Of a DNA stretch of 21,713 nt, positions 7,525 to 14,549 are shown in pieces. Each line of letters opens with the position of its first letter. The stretch's first letter is position 1. The DNA lies in NCBI GenBank assembly GCA_027012045.1, contig JALUZI010000156.1:1-21713 (forward strand). The letters run 5' to 3'. This DNA comes from Desulfurococcales archaeon (GTDB lineage: Archaea > Thermoproteota > Thermoprotei_A > Sulfolobales > Acidilobaceae). The notes below the pieces were generated by a model. That model worked only from the letters and a program-made list of their open reading frames with translations, was not told the origin of the DNA and searched no databases. The position numbers were made by a program, and so were the translations under genes.

Positions 7525-8190
7525 TTAACTACTGCTCGGGAGGTATTTCCTGAGAACTCTAGCGAATATTGGCAGGTTCCTCGACTGGACCCATACTCTT
7601 CCGGGTCCCTCTACGTCCATAACTATTCCCTCCCCGCCGAATAGGAATGACTTCATTCCTCCGAACTTCCTTGTCCTCCAGCTGACTGTTCCGTCCATAG
7701 CAACGAAGTGCATGTTGTCCACTGTGATCTTCTCGCCTGGGTTGAGGTCTATTCTCTCTATTGCACCGTAACTGTTGATGAATACTTTCCCCCTACCTTC
7801 TATTTTCAGCCAGACCAGTTCTCCCTCGGCGAACAATCCTTTCAGCCCTCTCCAGCCAACTGTGACGTCGATATCGCCTGTGTGTGCTAGGTAGCTCATG
7901 TCCTGTACGTACAGTGTGCCGTTAAGGTCTACTTCTATTATGTCTCCCATAACGCTGGGGGCTATCCATATCTCAGATGGTGACCGGGCTACGAAGGTGT
8001 TCATGAACATGCTTTCCCCGCCTAGGAGTGACCTCGCTAGGCCTTTCAGCAACCCACCTGTTTTCGTCTGTATCTCTACTTCTCCCTTGTGGAGCATGTA
8101 GCTTCCCGCTTCCACTGTGATGGTTTCGCCTGGCGAGAGGCTTACTTTTAGAAGCGCGAATGATGGCCTGTATTCTATCTTGTACTCCAA
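7525..8190 (-). CDS. AIM24 / TIGR00266 family protein
   Basis: The 221-residue protein is built almost wholly of beta strands with repeated turns such as VEAGSYMLH, KTGGLLKGLARSLLGGES, LNPGEKITVDN and GGEGIVMDVEGPGRVWVQSR. This pattern is that of the AIM24 family (formerly DUF124, TIGR00266), related to the mitochondrial biogenesis protein AIM24. The conserved GG-SMFMNTF motif is present. The molecular role in archaea is not known. No signal peptide or membrane helix is visible. The start TTG 8190 is preceded by GAGGTG with a 6-base gap, a good ribosome site. A possible TATA element (CTTATT) lies about 40 bases upstream. The gene is downstream of the Lhr helicase on the same strand, with about 170 bases between them. 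Confidence 0.85.
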   Translation of the reverse strand: MEYKIEYRPSFALLKVSLSPGETITVEAGSYMLHKGEVEIQTKTGGLLKGLARSLLGGESMFMNTFVARSPSEIWIAPSVMGDIIEVDLNGTLYVQDMSYLAHTGDIDVTVGWRGLKGLFAEGELVWLKIEGRGKVFINSYGAIERIDLNPGEKITVDNMHFVAMDGTVSWRTRKFGGMKSFLFGGEGIVMDVEGPGRVWVQSRNLPIFARVLRKYLPSSS

Positions 8191-8278
8191 GGATTACACC
8201 TCAATGATCCTTATTGTATGTGGGGGAATAAGAGTTTTCCCGGCGATTAACATTAAACCGTGGAAAAGTGTGTTCTGG

Positions 8279-8352
8279 GAGGGCTCAGGAACACGTGCCC
8301 ACGTCATCCCATATACGTGTGGGTTGGCGTCGTAGCGGTCATCACCGCCCCC
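8279..8352 (-). ncRNA. Candidate C/D box guide RNA
   Basis: On the minus strand, the spacer just after the Lhr stop codon holds a perfect box C (GTGATGA, 8345-8339) and a box D (CTGA, 8288-8285). They are flanked by a 6-bp terminal stem, GGGGGC (8352-8347) with GCCCTC (8284-8279), including one G-U pair. A box C'-like GGGATGA lies about 15 bases before box D. Against this, no clear box D' is seen, the C-to-D distance (50 bases) is longer than the usual 35-40, and one unpaired G separates the stem from box C. An internal CCCAC/GTGGG pairing could be an alternative hairpin. No dedicated promoter is evident, so it might be processed from the lhr transcript. Confidence 0.33.
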
Positions 8353-8359
8353 GAGTGTT

Positions 8360-11161
8360 TTAGTAGTACATCCTCGTCCTTTGAATGTATGCCATACCGT
8401 TTCTTATGAGATGCGGCACAAGCTCCTTCGGTGCATGGAGGTAGTTCACATCTCTCTCATCGTAAGGGTTCATCGACTTCACGCGTACACTGTATACTTC
8501 GCTTGGTATCATACTTATCTTACCTTCCACGCCGTCCTCCTTAGCGCTAACCATGAAGGTGTAGGGTACTCCTCCCCTGCTAGTATGTATCTCCACCTGG
8601 AAAGGCTCATCCTTTACTGGCTGGAAGCTCTCAGAGAACTCTTCCATCTCTAGGATTTCCTCTATATCGCCTACGAGAGCCCACCGGCACTCGTTGTCGT
8701 ATGGGTCCTTGAAGCAGAAAACCCTGTACGGGTGCCCTGGCTTCCTCATCTCTCTTAGAGCGTTCTCTATCGTCTTCTCGGCTAGGTCCAGGGCTTCGGA
8801 GAGCTCCGGTATTGTCATGGCGAAGCCCTGGAGGTTCTCTGCTAGGAGCCTTTCAACCCTTTTCATCCAGGGTTTTACTTGTGGTAGGCTCAGTATGTGC
8901 CTCGCGACTGGCGTGAGGGGGCCTGTGGTTTTAGTGTAGATCTTTATTTCCCCGCTTTGTAGCTTGCTGATGAACTCTTTGACGCCGTTTATGTCGAATA
9001 TCCTGTTTATAACCTGTTTCAGAGCATCCTCTAGGAGTATCTGGTCTTCCTCTGGGTCTGCCTTGACTACTATTCCGAAGCTCGCCCTGATCTCAGATGT
9101 AACCAGGTTATAGTAGGGTGTGCGAAGCGCTGCCTTCACTGCTAGCTCATCTATGTCCTCCGGGTCTAGGGAAAACAGTAGGTCTAGCGCGTTTATACCG
9201 TTGGGTGTTTTCACGGAGAAGCCTAGAGTGCTGCTCCGGTAGTATGTTCCGAGGCCATGTTTCTTGGATACTATGAATGACAGTATGGATCCAAGTGTCT
9301 CGCTTACACGGCTGCCCATGGGGTACTGGAACACGTACTCGTCTCCAGCGTTCTCAACCAACATGGTATTAGGGGATGGTATAGGTGCCCCGGTCTCCAC
9401 ATACTCTCTCGCCATGTTTAGGAGGTCTTTATCCCCCTCTGGGTCTGTCTCCAGGGTTCCTGGTTTACCGTAACTGCCTGTCTCCGCTAGGCTTTCGAGT
9501 ATACCGTAAGCTTCCTCGGCTATGCGGGGGCTCCTAGTGAAAGTCTCACCTCTCCACAGGGGGATTTCCCCTTCTCCGACTCCCTTAACTACTTGTATAC
9601 TCCTTGTCTGCTCGTTGATCTCCTTTACCTGCCATAGGCCTCCCGCGAGCCTTATTATGTCCCCTTCCCTTAGATGCCTATAGACGTAGGATGAGTCTAT
9701 GCTACCAATCGGCTTCCTCTTATAGTAGACTGTGAAGGCCTCGTTTCTAGGTATGACTGTGAAGAACTCGGCGAAGCTCTTAGCCCACCAGGGCTTGTCG
9801 TGGTCCTTGAACCTCCATATCTTATAAAATGTGGGGCCTACCTTGAATTTACCGTCGGGTCTCCTTACGAGTAGCTTGTTCCTAACAAGGTAATCTACAA
9901 GTTTCTCCACATCGCCCCTAGACAGTGATTCGCCGAGGAATCCTGTCCCTCTCAGGACGTTGTAGTAATCGTCTATCGAGGCTTCACCTGCTTCGAGGGT
10001 CATTCCGACGAGTTCTCTTGATACTACATCTAGGGGTATAGAGGGATCAGGCGGTTCCTCTATCCAGCCTTCTAGGGCTAGTTTCGCTGTCGCTACTGAT
10101 ATTAAATAGTCGACAGGGTCGAGGGTTATTATGGCTCCCCTGCTTTCTACTCCCATTTTGTGGCCGCTTCTACCTATCCTCTGGAGTAGGCTGGATACCT
10201 GGGGCGGGCTCCTGTACTGGATTATTTTCTCTACTTCTCCTATGTCTATTCCTAGCTCCAGGGTTTTGGTGGCTACTACTGCTCTTATTTTTCCTTCCTT
10301 GAACATTTTCTCGGCTTTCTCCCTTATCTCTGCTGAGACGCTGCTGTGGTGTACGTATATGTCCTTGAGGCCGATCTTGTTAAGGTAGTCTTGGAGTCTC
10401 TCAGCTATGAATCTGGAGTTTACGAATACTATTGTTTTACCTTCTATCTCCCTGGATACTAGCTTGGCGCTTTCCTCGAATACGTCCTCTCCGCTTGCAT
10501 AGTCTATTTTGATCCTGATGGGCTTCGAGACCCGTGGTTTTATAATGGAGACAGGCCTCTCGGAGGAGCCGAATATGAATCGTGCTACTTTCTTTGGGTC
10601 TCCAATGGTTGCCGACAGTGCTATTCTCTGGATGTCTCTTCCCGCCAGAGCCTTTAGTCTCTCGAGCAGGATTGCCAGTTGGACGCCTCTCTTCGTCCCG
10701 ACTAGCTCGTGGACCTCATCGACTATTACCCATTTGAGGTTCCTGTAGTTGACTCTAAAGCTGCTGGCCCAGTCAAGGTCTATTTTCAGGCTCTCCGGGG
10801 TTGTTATGATTATATGGGGTATCTTCCTTGTTCTCCTGGCTCTCTCCCCTTTTGAGACGTCTCCGTGTTTCCTTGAGACTGTGAAGCCGAGCTGTGAGGC
10901 CCACCAGGTTATCCTCTCGTATAGATCGTTGATCAGGGCTTTTAGGGGCGTGATGTATAGGACCGCGACTGGCTGTGCCTGCTCCTTCAGCATTAAGTCT
11001 AGGACTGGTAGGAGGGCTGCTTCTGTTTTACCGCTTCCGGTTGGGGCTATTATGAGCGTGTTTTTACCTGTGACTATTTCATCGTAGGCTTTCTGCTGGA
11101 TGGGGTTTAACCCTCTCCAGCCTTTCCTTTCGGTAAGCTCTATTATTTCGTTTGAAACCAT
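8360..11161 (-). CDS. lhr: Lhr-type superfamily 2 helicase (aLhr)
   Basis: This large ATP-dependent helicase of the Lhr group acts on branched DNA or RNA-DNA hybrids in other archaea and is linked to repair or RNA metabolism. At 933 residues it has the normal Lhr-core length. Motifs in order: Q-motif region (NPIQQKAY, about 19-26), Walker A APTGSGKT (39-46), TPLKAL, TTPESLKI, DEVHELVGTKRG (DEVH 148-151), SAT (183-185), the strand FVNSRFIAERL, ATKTLELGIDIG, and motif VI QRIGRSGH. The Lhr-specific winged-helix and C-terminal beta-rich domain follow. ATG 11161 is the first start after an in-frame stop; GGGAG abuts it, too close for a normal ribosome site. A TATA-like AATAAATA about 38 bases upstream predicts a very short leader. 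It is divergent from the zinc-protein/moaDE pair. Confidence 0.95.
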   Translation of the reverse strand: MVSNEIIELTERKGWRGLNPIQQKAYDEIVTGKNTLIIAPTGSGKTEAALLPVLDLMLKEQAQPVAVLYITPLKALINDLYERITWWASQLGFTVSRKHGDVSKGERARRTRKIPHIIITTPESLKIDLDWASSFRVNYRNLKWVIVDEVHELVGTKRGVQLAILLERLKALAGRDIQRIALSATIGDPKKVARFIFGSSERPVSIIKPRVSKPIRIKIDYASGEDVFEESAKLVSREIEGKTIVFVNSRFIAERLQDYLNKIGLKDIYVHHSSVSAEIREKAEKMFKEGKIRAVVATKTLELGIDIGEVEKIIQYRSPPQVSSLLQRIGRSGHKMGVESRGAIITLDPVDYLISVATAKLALEGWIEEPPDPSIPLDVVSRELVGMTLEAGEASIDDYYNVLRGTGFLGESLSRGDVEKLVDYLVRNKLLVRRPDGKFKVGPTFYKIWRFKDHDKPWWAKSFAEFFTVIPRNEAFTVYYKRKPIGSIDSSYVYRHLREGDIIRLAGGLWQVKEINEQTRSIQVVKGVGEGEIPLWRGETFTRSPRIAEEAYGILESLAETGSYGKPGTLETDPEGDKDLLNMAREYVETGAPIPSPNTMLVENAGDEYVFQYPMGSRVSETLGSILSFIVSKKHGLGTYYRSSTLGFSVKTPNGINALDLLFSLDPEDIDELAVKAALRTPYYNLVTSEIRASFGIVVKADPEEDQILLEDALKQVINRIFDINGVKEFISKLQSGEIKIYTKTTGPLTPVARHILSLPQVKPWMKRVERLLAENLQGFAMTIPELSEALDLAEKTIENALREMRKPGHPYRVFCFKDPYDNECRWALVGDIEEILEMEEFSESFQPVKDEPFQVEIHTSRGGVPYTFMVSAKEDGVEGKISMIPSEVYSVRVKSMNPYDERDVNYLHAPKELVPHLIRNGMAYIQRTRMYY

Positions 11162-11250
11162 CTCCCGTCATCTCGTTATTGCTTGTTGATTCGTTATTTA
11201 TTGTATGGATGGGCTTCACCCATTACCTCCCGAGAATTGTGGATAACTAG

Positions 11251-11261
11251 CTTATATATTT
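11251..11261 (+). promoter_or_regulatory. TATA box of the zinc-protein/moaDE pair
   Basis: CTTATATATTT is a strong archaeal TATA element on the plus strand. Transcription would start about 25 bases downstream, near 11283, leaving a leader of about 28 bases before the TTG at 11312, with a GGGTG ribosome site. The element lies between this gene and the divergent lhr gene. Confidence 0.65.
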
Positions 11262-11311
11262 CTATTCATTAGTGGTTCTTTGAATAACAGTGAATATTCA
11301 GTGGGTGCATA

Positions 11312-11551
11312 TTGTTGGCGAAGGATTACTACGAGTGCGTTGTATGCGGGAGGAAGTTCCCTGTAGGGCAGGGTATAGTTTTATCCAAAGGAGGGTATAC
11401 ACTACACTTTCATAGTTCTAAGTGCGCGTCTAAGTTCCTTAAACTCCTCCTCGAGAGGCTGGACGAGGGCTGTGCTTCACCTGCTTTGAAGGAAGTTCTA
11501 GAAGAACTCTCGAAGGTTAGGGCTTCCAGGGTTAAAGAGAAGAAGATCTAG
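11312..11551 (+). CDS. Small zinc-ribbon/TRASH-like protein
   Basis: The 79-residue protein has an N-terminal metal-binding module: C9-x2-C12, then H32-x-H34 and C38 in the context LHFHSSKCASKF. This resembles the treble-clef fold of ribosomal protein eL24 and TRASH domains (CxxC followed by FCSxKC), with histidine where the third cysteine usually stands. The second half is a charged helix rich in Glu, Leu and Lys. Possible roles include metal sensing or RNA/protein binding; none is shown. The start TTG 11312 follows GGGTG; a second TTG at 11315 is an alternative. The stop is 16 bases before the next gene's start and its ribosome site lies in that gap, so the two are probably co-transcribed. 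This suggests, without proving, a link with molybdopterin synthesis. Confidence 0.8.
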   Translation: MLAKDYYECVVCGRKFPVGQGIVLSKGGYTLHFHSSKCASKFLKLLLERLDEGCASPALKEVLEELSKVRASRVKEKKI

Positions 11552-11567
11552 GCTGGGGAGGACTGTT

Positions 11568-12266
11568 TTGAGGGTGAGAGTGAGGTTATACGCTGTTCTG
11601 GCTGAGCTGGTTGGGGTTAGAGAGTTAGATCTGGATTGTCCTGGTTCCAACTGCAATGTTCGGGAAGCATTGGGTAGGTTATGGGAGATCAAACCTAGGC
11701 TCTCCAGTGTTTTCCCCGGGTTTGAAGGCTTGGTTGTTTTGGACTCTAATGGTAAGAGGCTAAAGCTTGATGATAAGGTTGAAAATGGGATGGTTATAGA
11801 AGTGCTGCCTCCTTCGGCTGGTGGTGAGAGGATTTACGTTAGAGTAGCGGGTAGCGGCGAGTCGTTCTCCCTTGACGATCTCTTGAACCTGCTTGACTCC
11901 GGTGATGAGACTGGTGCTACAGTGTTTTTCATCGGAACCGTCAGGAAGGTCAACAGGGGAGGTGTTGTATCTGAGCTTCGCTACGAGGCTCATGAATCGT
12001 TGAGGGAGAAACTGGAAGAGATAGCTGGGGATGTTCTCGCTAAATATAGTTTGGATAGTGTTGGTTTAATCCATTATGTTGGTGTAAGGAAGCCGGGTGA
12101 GGTTACCTTTATAGCTGTGGTGAGGGGTAGGAATCGCAGGCCTTGTTTTGAGGCTATCAGAGAGCTCGTTGAGAGGGTTAAGCATGAGGCCCCTATTTGG
12201 AAGAGGGAAGTTAGAAGTGATGGGGTTTACTGGTTAACTGGTGATAAACAGGTCAGGGTGTCCTAG
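11568..12266 (+). CDS. moaDE: MoaD-MoaE fusion, molybdopterin synthase
   Basis: Both subunits of molybdopterin synthase, which adds two sulfurs to cyclic pyranopterin monophosphate in molybdenum/tungsten cofactor synthesis, lie in one 232-residue chain. Residues 1-86 are MoaD (ubiquitin-like, ending in PPSAGG). Residues from about 87 are MoaE (GATVFFIGTVRKVNRGG, LRYEAHESLREKLEEI, and KHEAPIWKRE). K205 and K212 keep the seven-residue spacing of the E. coli active-site lysines K119 and K126. MoaD must end in a free Gly-Gly to carry the thiocarboxylate, but here G85-G86 is followed directly by ERIYVRV. The fusion is therefore either cleaved after G86, as reported for mycobacterial MoaX, or works in another way. 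Start TTG 11568 follows GGGGAGGA at good spacing. The gene is intact and lies behind the zinc-protein gene. Confidence 0.93.
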   Translation: MRVRVRLYAVLAELVGVRELDLDCPGSNCNVREALGRLWEIKPRLSSVFPGFEGLVVLDSNGKRLKLDDKVENGMVIEVLPPSAGGERIYVRVAGSGESFSLDDLLNLLDSGDETGATVFFIGTVRKVNRGGVVSELRYEAHESLREKLEEIAGDVLAKYSLDSVGLIHYVGVRKPGEVTFIAVVRGRNRRPCFEAIRELVERVKHEAPIWKREVRSDGVYWLTGDKQVRVS

Positions 12267-12271
12267 GGTTT

Positions 12272-12442
12272 TCAATCCTTCAAGTCGTCTATTATCCGCC
12301 TTGCTTTCTCGATTGCTTCATCCGCTGTATCAGCCCGAACATTGAGTATGATGTTCGTTCCTTTCACTCTTACCCTATACCTCTTCTCTGACCCGGGAGT
12401 CTTGCTTTCCATGTAGGTTACCTCTATTATTTCCAGTTCCAC
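12272..12442 (-). CDS. Conserved-looking 56-residue protein, unknown function
   Basis: This short gene fills the spacer between moaDE and the aminotransferase. It runs from GTG 12442 to TGA at 12272-12274. The product starts MELEIIEVTYMES, has a basic strand (KRYRVRVKG), a strand TNIILNVRAD, and ends in an amphipathic helix (TADEAIEKARRIIDDLKD), which makes a plausible small beta-beta-alpha fold. Evidence that it is real: codon use matches its neighbours, GGTG lies 8 bases before the start, a TATA element is at a suitable distance, and the frame fits exactly between the moaDE stop (6 bases away) and the divergent promoter. I do not recognise the family. The stop faces that of moaDE convergently. 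Confidence 0.7.
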   Translation of the reverse strand: MELEIIEVTYMESKTPGSEKRYRVRVKGTNIILNVRADTADEAIEKARRIIDDLKD

Positions 12443-12458
12443 TTCACGCCCACCAACC

Positions 12459-12488
12459 TATATTATTCGGGTTTAACCATCTATATAA
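12459..12488. promoter_or_regulatory. Interleaved divergent TATA elements
   Basis: Two TATA-like elements lie 16 bases apart: TATATTAT (12459-12466) and TATATAA (12482-12488). For the plus-strand aminotransferase, the left element gives a leader of about 25 bases that includes its GAGGTG site. For the minus-strand 56-residue gene, the right element gives a leader of about 18 bases that includes its GGTG site. Each promoter then overlaps the start region of the other, so the two genes could not easily initiate at once. The right element could instead drive a leaderless aminotransferase mRNA. Confidence 0.45.
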
Positions 12489-12511
12489 CTGCATTAGCGA
12501 GGTGTGGCTCT

Positions 12512-13855
12512 ATGGATGCACCTTTCATAAGAGTTGAACCTCCAGGCCCAAGGGCTAGAGAGGTTTTGGAGAAGGACTCAAATGTGCTTATGCAGAGTTT
12601 CGTTAGATGGTATCCTCTCGTGGTTGAAACGGCTCATGGCGCGGTAGTTGAGGATGTCGATGGCAACCGGTATATTGACTTCAATTCCGGGTTAGCTGTT
12701 ATGAATGTAGGGCATCTTCACCCCAAAGTGGTCAGCGCTATAAAAAGGCAGGCAGAGAAGCTTCTACACTACAGCCTAACAGACTTCTATTATAAGGAGG
12801 CGGTCGAGGTAGGCGAGAAAATCAAGGGTATAATGCCGTTTAAGGGGGACTCAAGGCTTTTCTACGCTAATAGTGGCGCTGAAACCGTTGAGGGAGCGAT
12901 GAAGATTGCCAGAGGACACTTCAAGGGTTCGAGGCAGTACATCATCGGGTTCCTTGGAGCATTCCATGGGAGAACAATGGGGGCTGTCAGCATAACAGCT
13001 AGTAAGCCTGTTCAGAGGAAATGGTTCTCACCACTTGTCCCTGGAGTTATACATGTACCGTACCCGTACAGCTATAGATGCCCCTTCAAAGCGGAAACTC
13101 CGGAGGAGTGTGGCGAGGCGGTTATCGGGTATATCGAGGACTGGATTCTATCAAAAATGGTTGACCCAACAGAGGTTGCCGCCTTCATAATAGAACCGAT
13201 CCAAGGCGAGGGTGGATACATTGTTCCACCGGACAACTTCCTCCCAAGGCTTAGGAGGCTAGCGGACGAGCACGGTATATTATTGGTAGTAGATGAAGTG
13301 CAGACAGGGGTCGGCAGGACGGGAGAATGGTACGCTGTTAACCACTGGAGAGTCGAGCCGGACATTCTGACCAGTGCAAAAGGGATTGCTTCAGGGCTCC
13401 CACTGGGAGTTATAGGAGGTAAGAAAGAAGTAATGGATCTGCCTCCCGGTAGCCACGCAAGCACATTCGGAGGAAACCCTGTTTCACTGGCTGCGGCCGG
13501 CGCAGTTATCGACATAATTAGGGAAGAGAACCTGCTGGAGAATGCTAGGATTCAAGGCGATTATATAATGAAGAGGTTCAAGGAGATGATGGACTATATT
13601 GATCTAATAGGAGAAGTGAGAGGCAAGGGACTAATGATCGGTGTGGAGCTTGTTAAGAATAGGGAGACTAAGGAACCAGCTAGAAAGGAGATGTCCTGGA
13701 TTATAAACAATGCCTTCAAGAGAGGTGTCCTTATAATCAGTGCTGGAGTATCAACCCTCAGAATAGCGCCTCCACTAGTTATTACAAGAGACCTCGTGGA
13801 CAGGGCGCTGGATATACTTGAGGATCTCCTGAAAAAAGCTCCGAGAAACGTTTAA
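12512..13855 (+). CDS. Class III PLP-dependent aminotransferase (GabT/ArgD/racemase group)
   Basis: The 447-residue enzyme is a fold-type I PLP protein of the acetylornithine/4-aminobutyrate aminotransferase family. Visible motifs are DGNRYIDFNSGLAVMNVGH, the phosphate-binding NSGAETVEGAMKIAR, GAFHGRTMGA, EPIQGEGGY, VVDEVQTGVGRTG and the PLP lysine in SAKGIASGLPLG (K290). Family members in hyperthermophilic archaea include ornithine aminotransferase and amino acid racemases acting on alanine, serine or broad substrates, so the substrate cannot be given from the sequence. ArgD is less likely because no arginine genes are nearby. ATG 12512 has GAGGTG 7 bases upstream. Its stop shares the bases TTAA with the stop of the convergent HTH gene. 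It appears monocistronic. Confidence 0.92.
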   Translation: MDAPFIRVEPPGPRAREVLEKDSNVLMQSFVRWYPLVVETAHGAVVEDVDGNRYIDFNSGLAVMNVGHLHPKVVSAIKRQAEKLLHYSLTDFYYKEAVEVGEKIKGIMPFKGDSRLFYANSGAETVEGAMKIARGHFKGSRQYIIGFLGAFHGRTMGAVSITASKPVQRKWFSPLVPGVIHVPYPYSYRCPFKAETPEECGEAVIGYIEDWILSKMVDPTEVAAFIIEPIQGEGGYIVPPDNFLPRLRRLADEHGILLVVDEVQTGVGRTGEWYAVNHWRVEPDILTSAKGIASGLPLGVIGGKKEVMDLPPGSHASTFGGNPVSLAAAGAVIDIIREENLLENARIQGDYIMKRFKEMMDYIDLIGEVRGKGLMIGVELVKNRETKEPARKEMSWIINNAFKRGVLIISAGVSTLRIAPPLVITRDLVDRALDILEDLLKKAPRNV

Positions 13856-14097
13856 CTGTAGATATACGGGGCTGCTTGTTTTTCTATTTCATACACACTA
13901 TTACTATAACGCCTCACTAGACCTAGATCCTCCATTCTAGCTAGTAGTTTGCCGGCGCTTCTCGTGGAGACGCCAAGCATTTCCGCGAGGTCCCTGGTTC
14001 TTATATACCTCAATTTCATCCTGCCCGAGAGGTAGTAGGCGAGCCTATACACGTCCAGTTTAACCGATATACTTGACTCGCTCAATGCTGTAATCAC
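13852..14097 (-). CDS. Small winged-helix DNA-binding protein
   Basis: The 81-residue protein is one winged helix-turn-helix. A helix (VYRLAYYLS) is followed by the HTH segment TRDLAEMLGVSTRSAGKLLARMEDLGLV, then a wing strand ending RRYSNSVYEIEKQ. The layout (helix, recognition helix, LxxLGLVRR, wing) is typical of archaeal transcription regulators. There is no ligand or dimer domain. Its targets are unknown; it is convergent with the aminotransferase (4-base stop overlap) and divergent from the orphan at 14168. The start GTG 14097 has no ribosome site, and an A/T-rich element (TTAAAAATTTA, about 14111-14121) lies about 20 bases upstream, so the mRNA may be leaderless. Confidence 0.82.
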   Translation of the reverse strand: MITALSESSISVKLDVYRLAYYLSGRMKLRYIRTRDLAEMLGVSTRSAGKLLARMEDLGLVRRYSNSVYEIEKQAAPYIYS

Positions 14098-14167
14098 CGT
14101 CTAATCAAACTAAATTTTTAACCTGGGAGAGGTACGTGGAAGTATTGAGCTAGGTAAGGTGGTGGCG

Positions 14168-14431
14168 ATGGTCTCAAGTCTATCGCTGAAGCTAAGGGAT
14201 ATGCTTTTGGAGAAGGGTTTCCAGCTACTAGACATATATAGAATACATGAGAAAAAGGGAGAAGAATACATAGCTATAGACGAGCTGAGGGTAAAGGATA
14301 AACAGACAGGGAAAGTTTTCCTGGTCAAGCTGGACGGACCAAAGGAAGCCATGGACCCTGAGAAAATCGTTGAATTGGTTTTGAACACTGTAAGGAAGAT
14401 CGAAAAAGAGGAAGAGAAAGAAAAGAGCTAG
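14168..14431 (+). CDS. Conserved-looking 87-residue protein, unknown function
   Basis: I do not recognise this protein. It opens with an amphipathic helix (SLKLRDMLLEKGFQLLDIYRI). Beta strands follow (EEYIAIDELRVKD, KVFLVKLDGPKE), then a helix (PEKIVELVLNTVRKIEK) and a highly charged tail of Glu and Lys. The alternating helix-strand-strand-helix pattern suggests a small alpha/beta domain. ATG 14168 is preceded by GGTGG at a 5-base gap and is preferred. In-frame GTG codons at 14159 and 14162 would extend it by up to three residues. It is divergent from the winged-helix gene and lies upstream of the mevalonate operon, which has its own promoter. Confidence 0.7.
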   Translation: MVSSLSLKLRDMLLEKGFQLLDIYRIHEKKGEEYIAIDELRVKDKQTGKVFLVKLDGPKEAMDPEKIVELVLNTVRKIEKEEEKEKS

Positions 14432-14470
14432 CGTATTTACTGCTACTCGTTTAATCCGAATCTCTAAGTT

Positions 14471-14493
14471 AACCATGGTTCAATAATATAATA
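14471..14493 (+). promoter_or_regulatory. Promoter of the mevalonate operon with adjacent palindrome
   Basis: An A/T-rich TATA element (AATAATATAATA, 14482-14493) predicts transcription starting near 14513. Directly upstream, over the BRE position, is the perfect 10-bp palindrome AACCATGGTT (14471-14480). A repressor bound there would block TFB entry. A 10-bp palindrome can arise by chance, so the operator reading is tentative. Confidence 0.45.
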
Positions 14494-14549
14494 CTCGCCA
14501 ATAACAATTATCTAGTGAACCCTTAGCATAATGACTCGTATTGAGGGAC

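Noticed and set aside
8117..8335. Plus-strand frame across the AIM24 gene start and spacer
   Set aside because: Half is antisense to the AIM24-family gene; the rest has no ribosome site and overlaps the candidate RNA.
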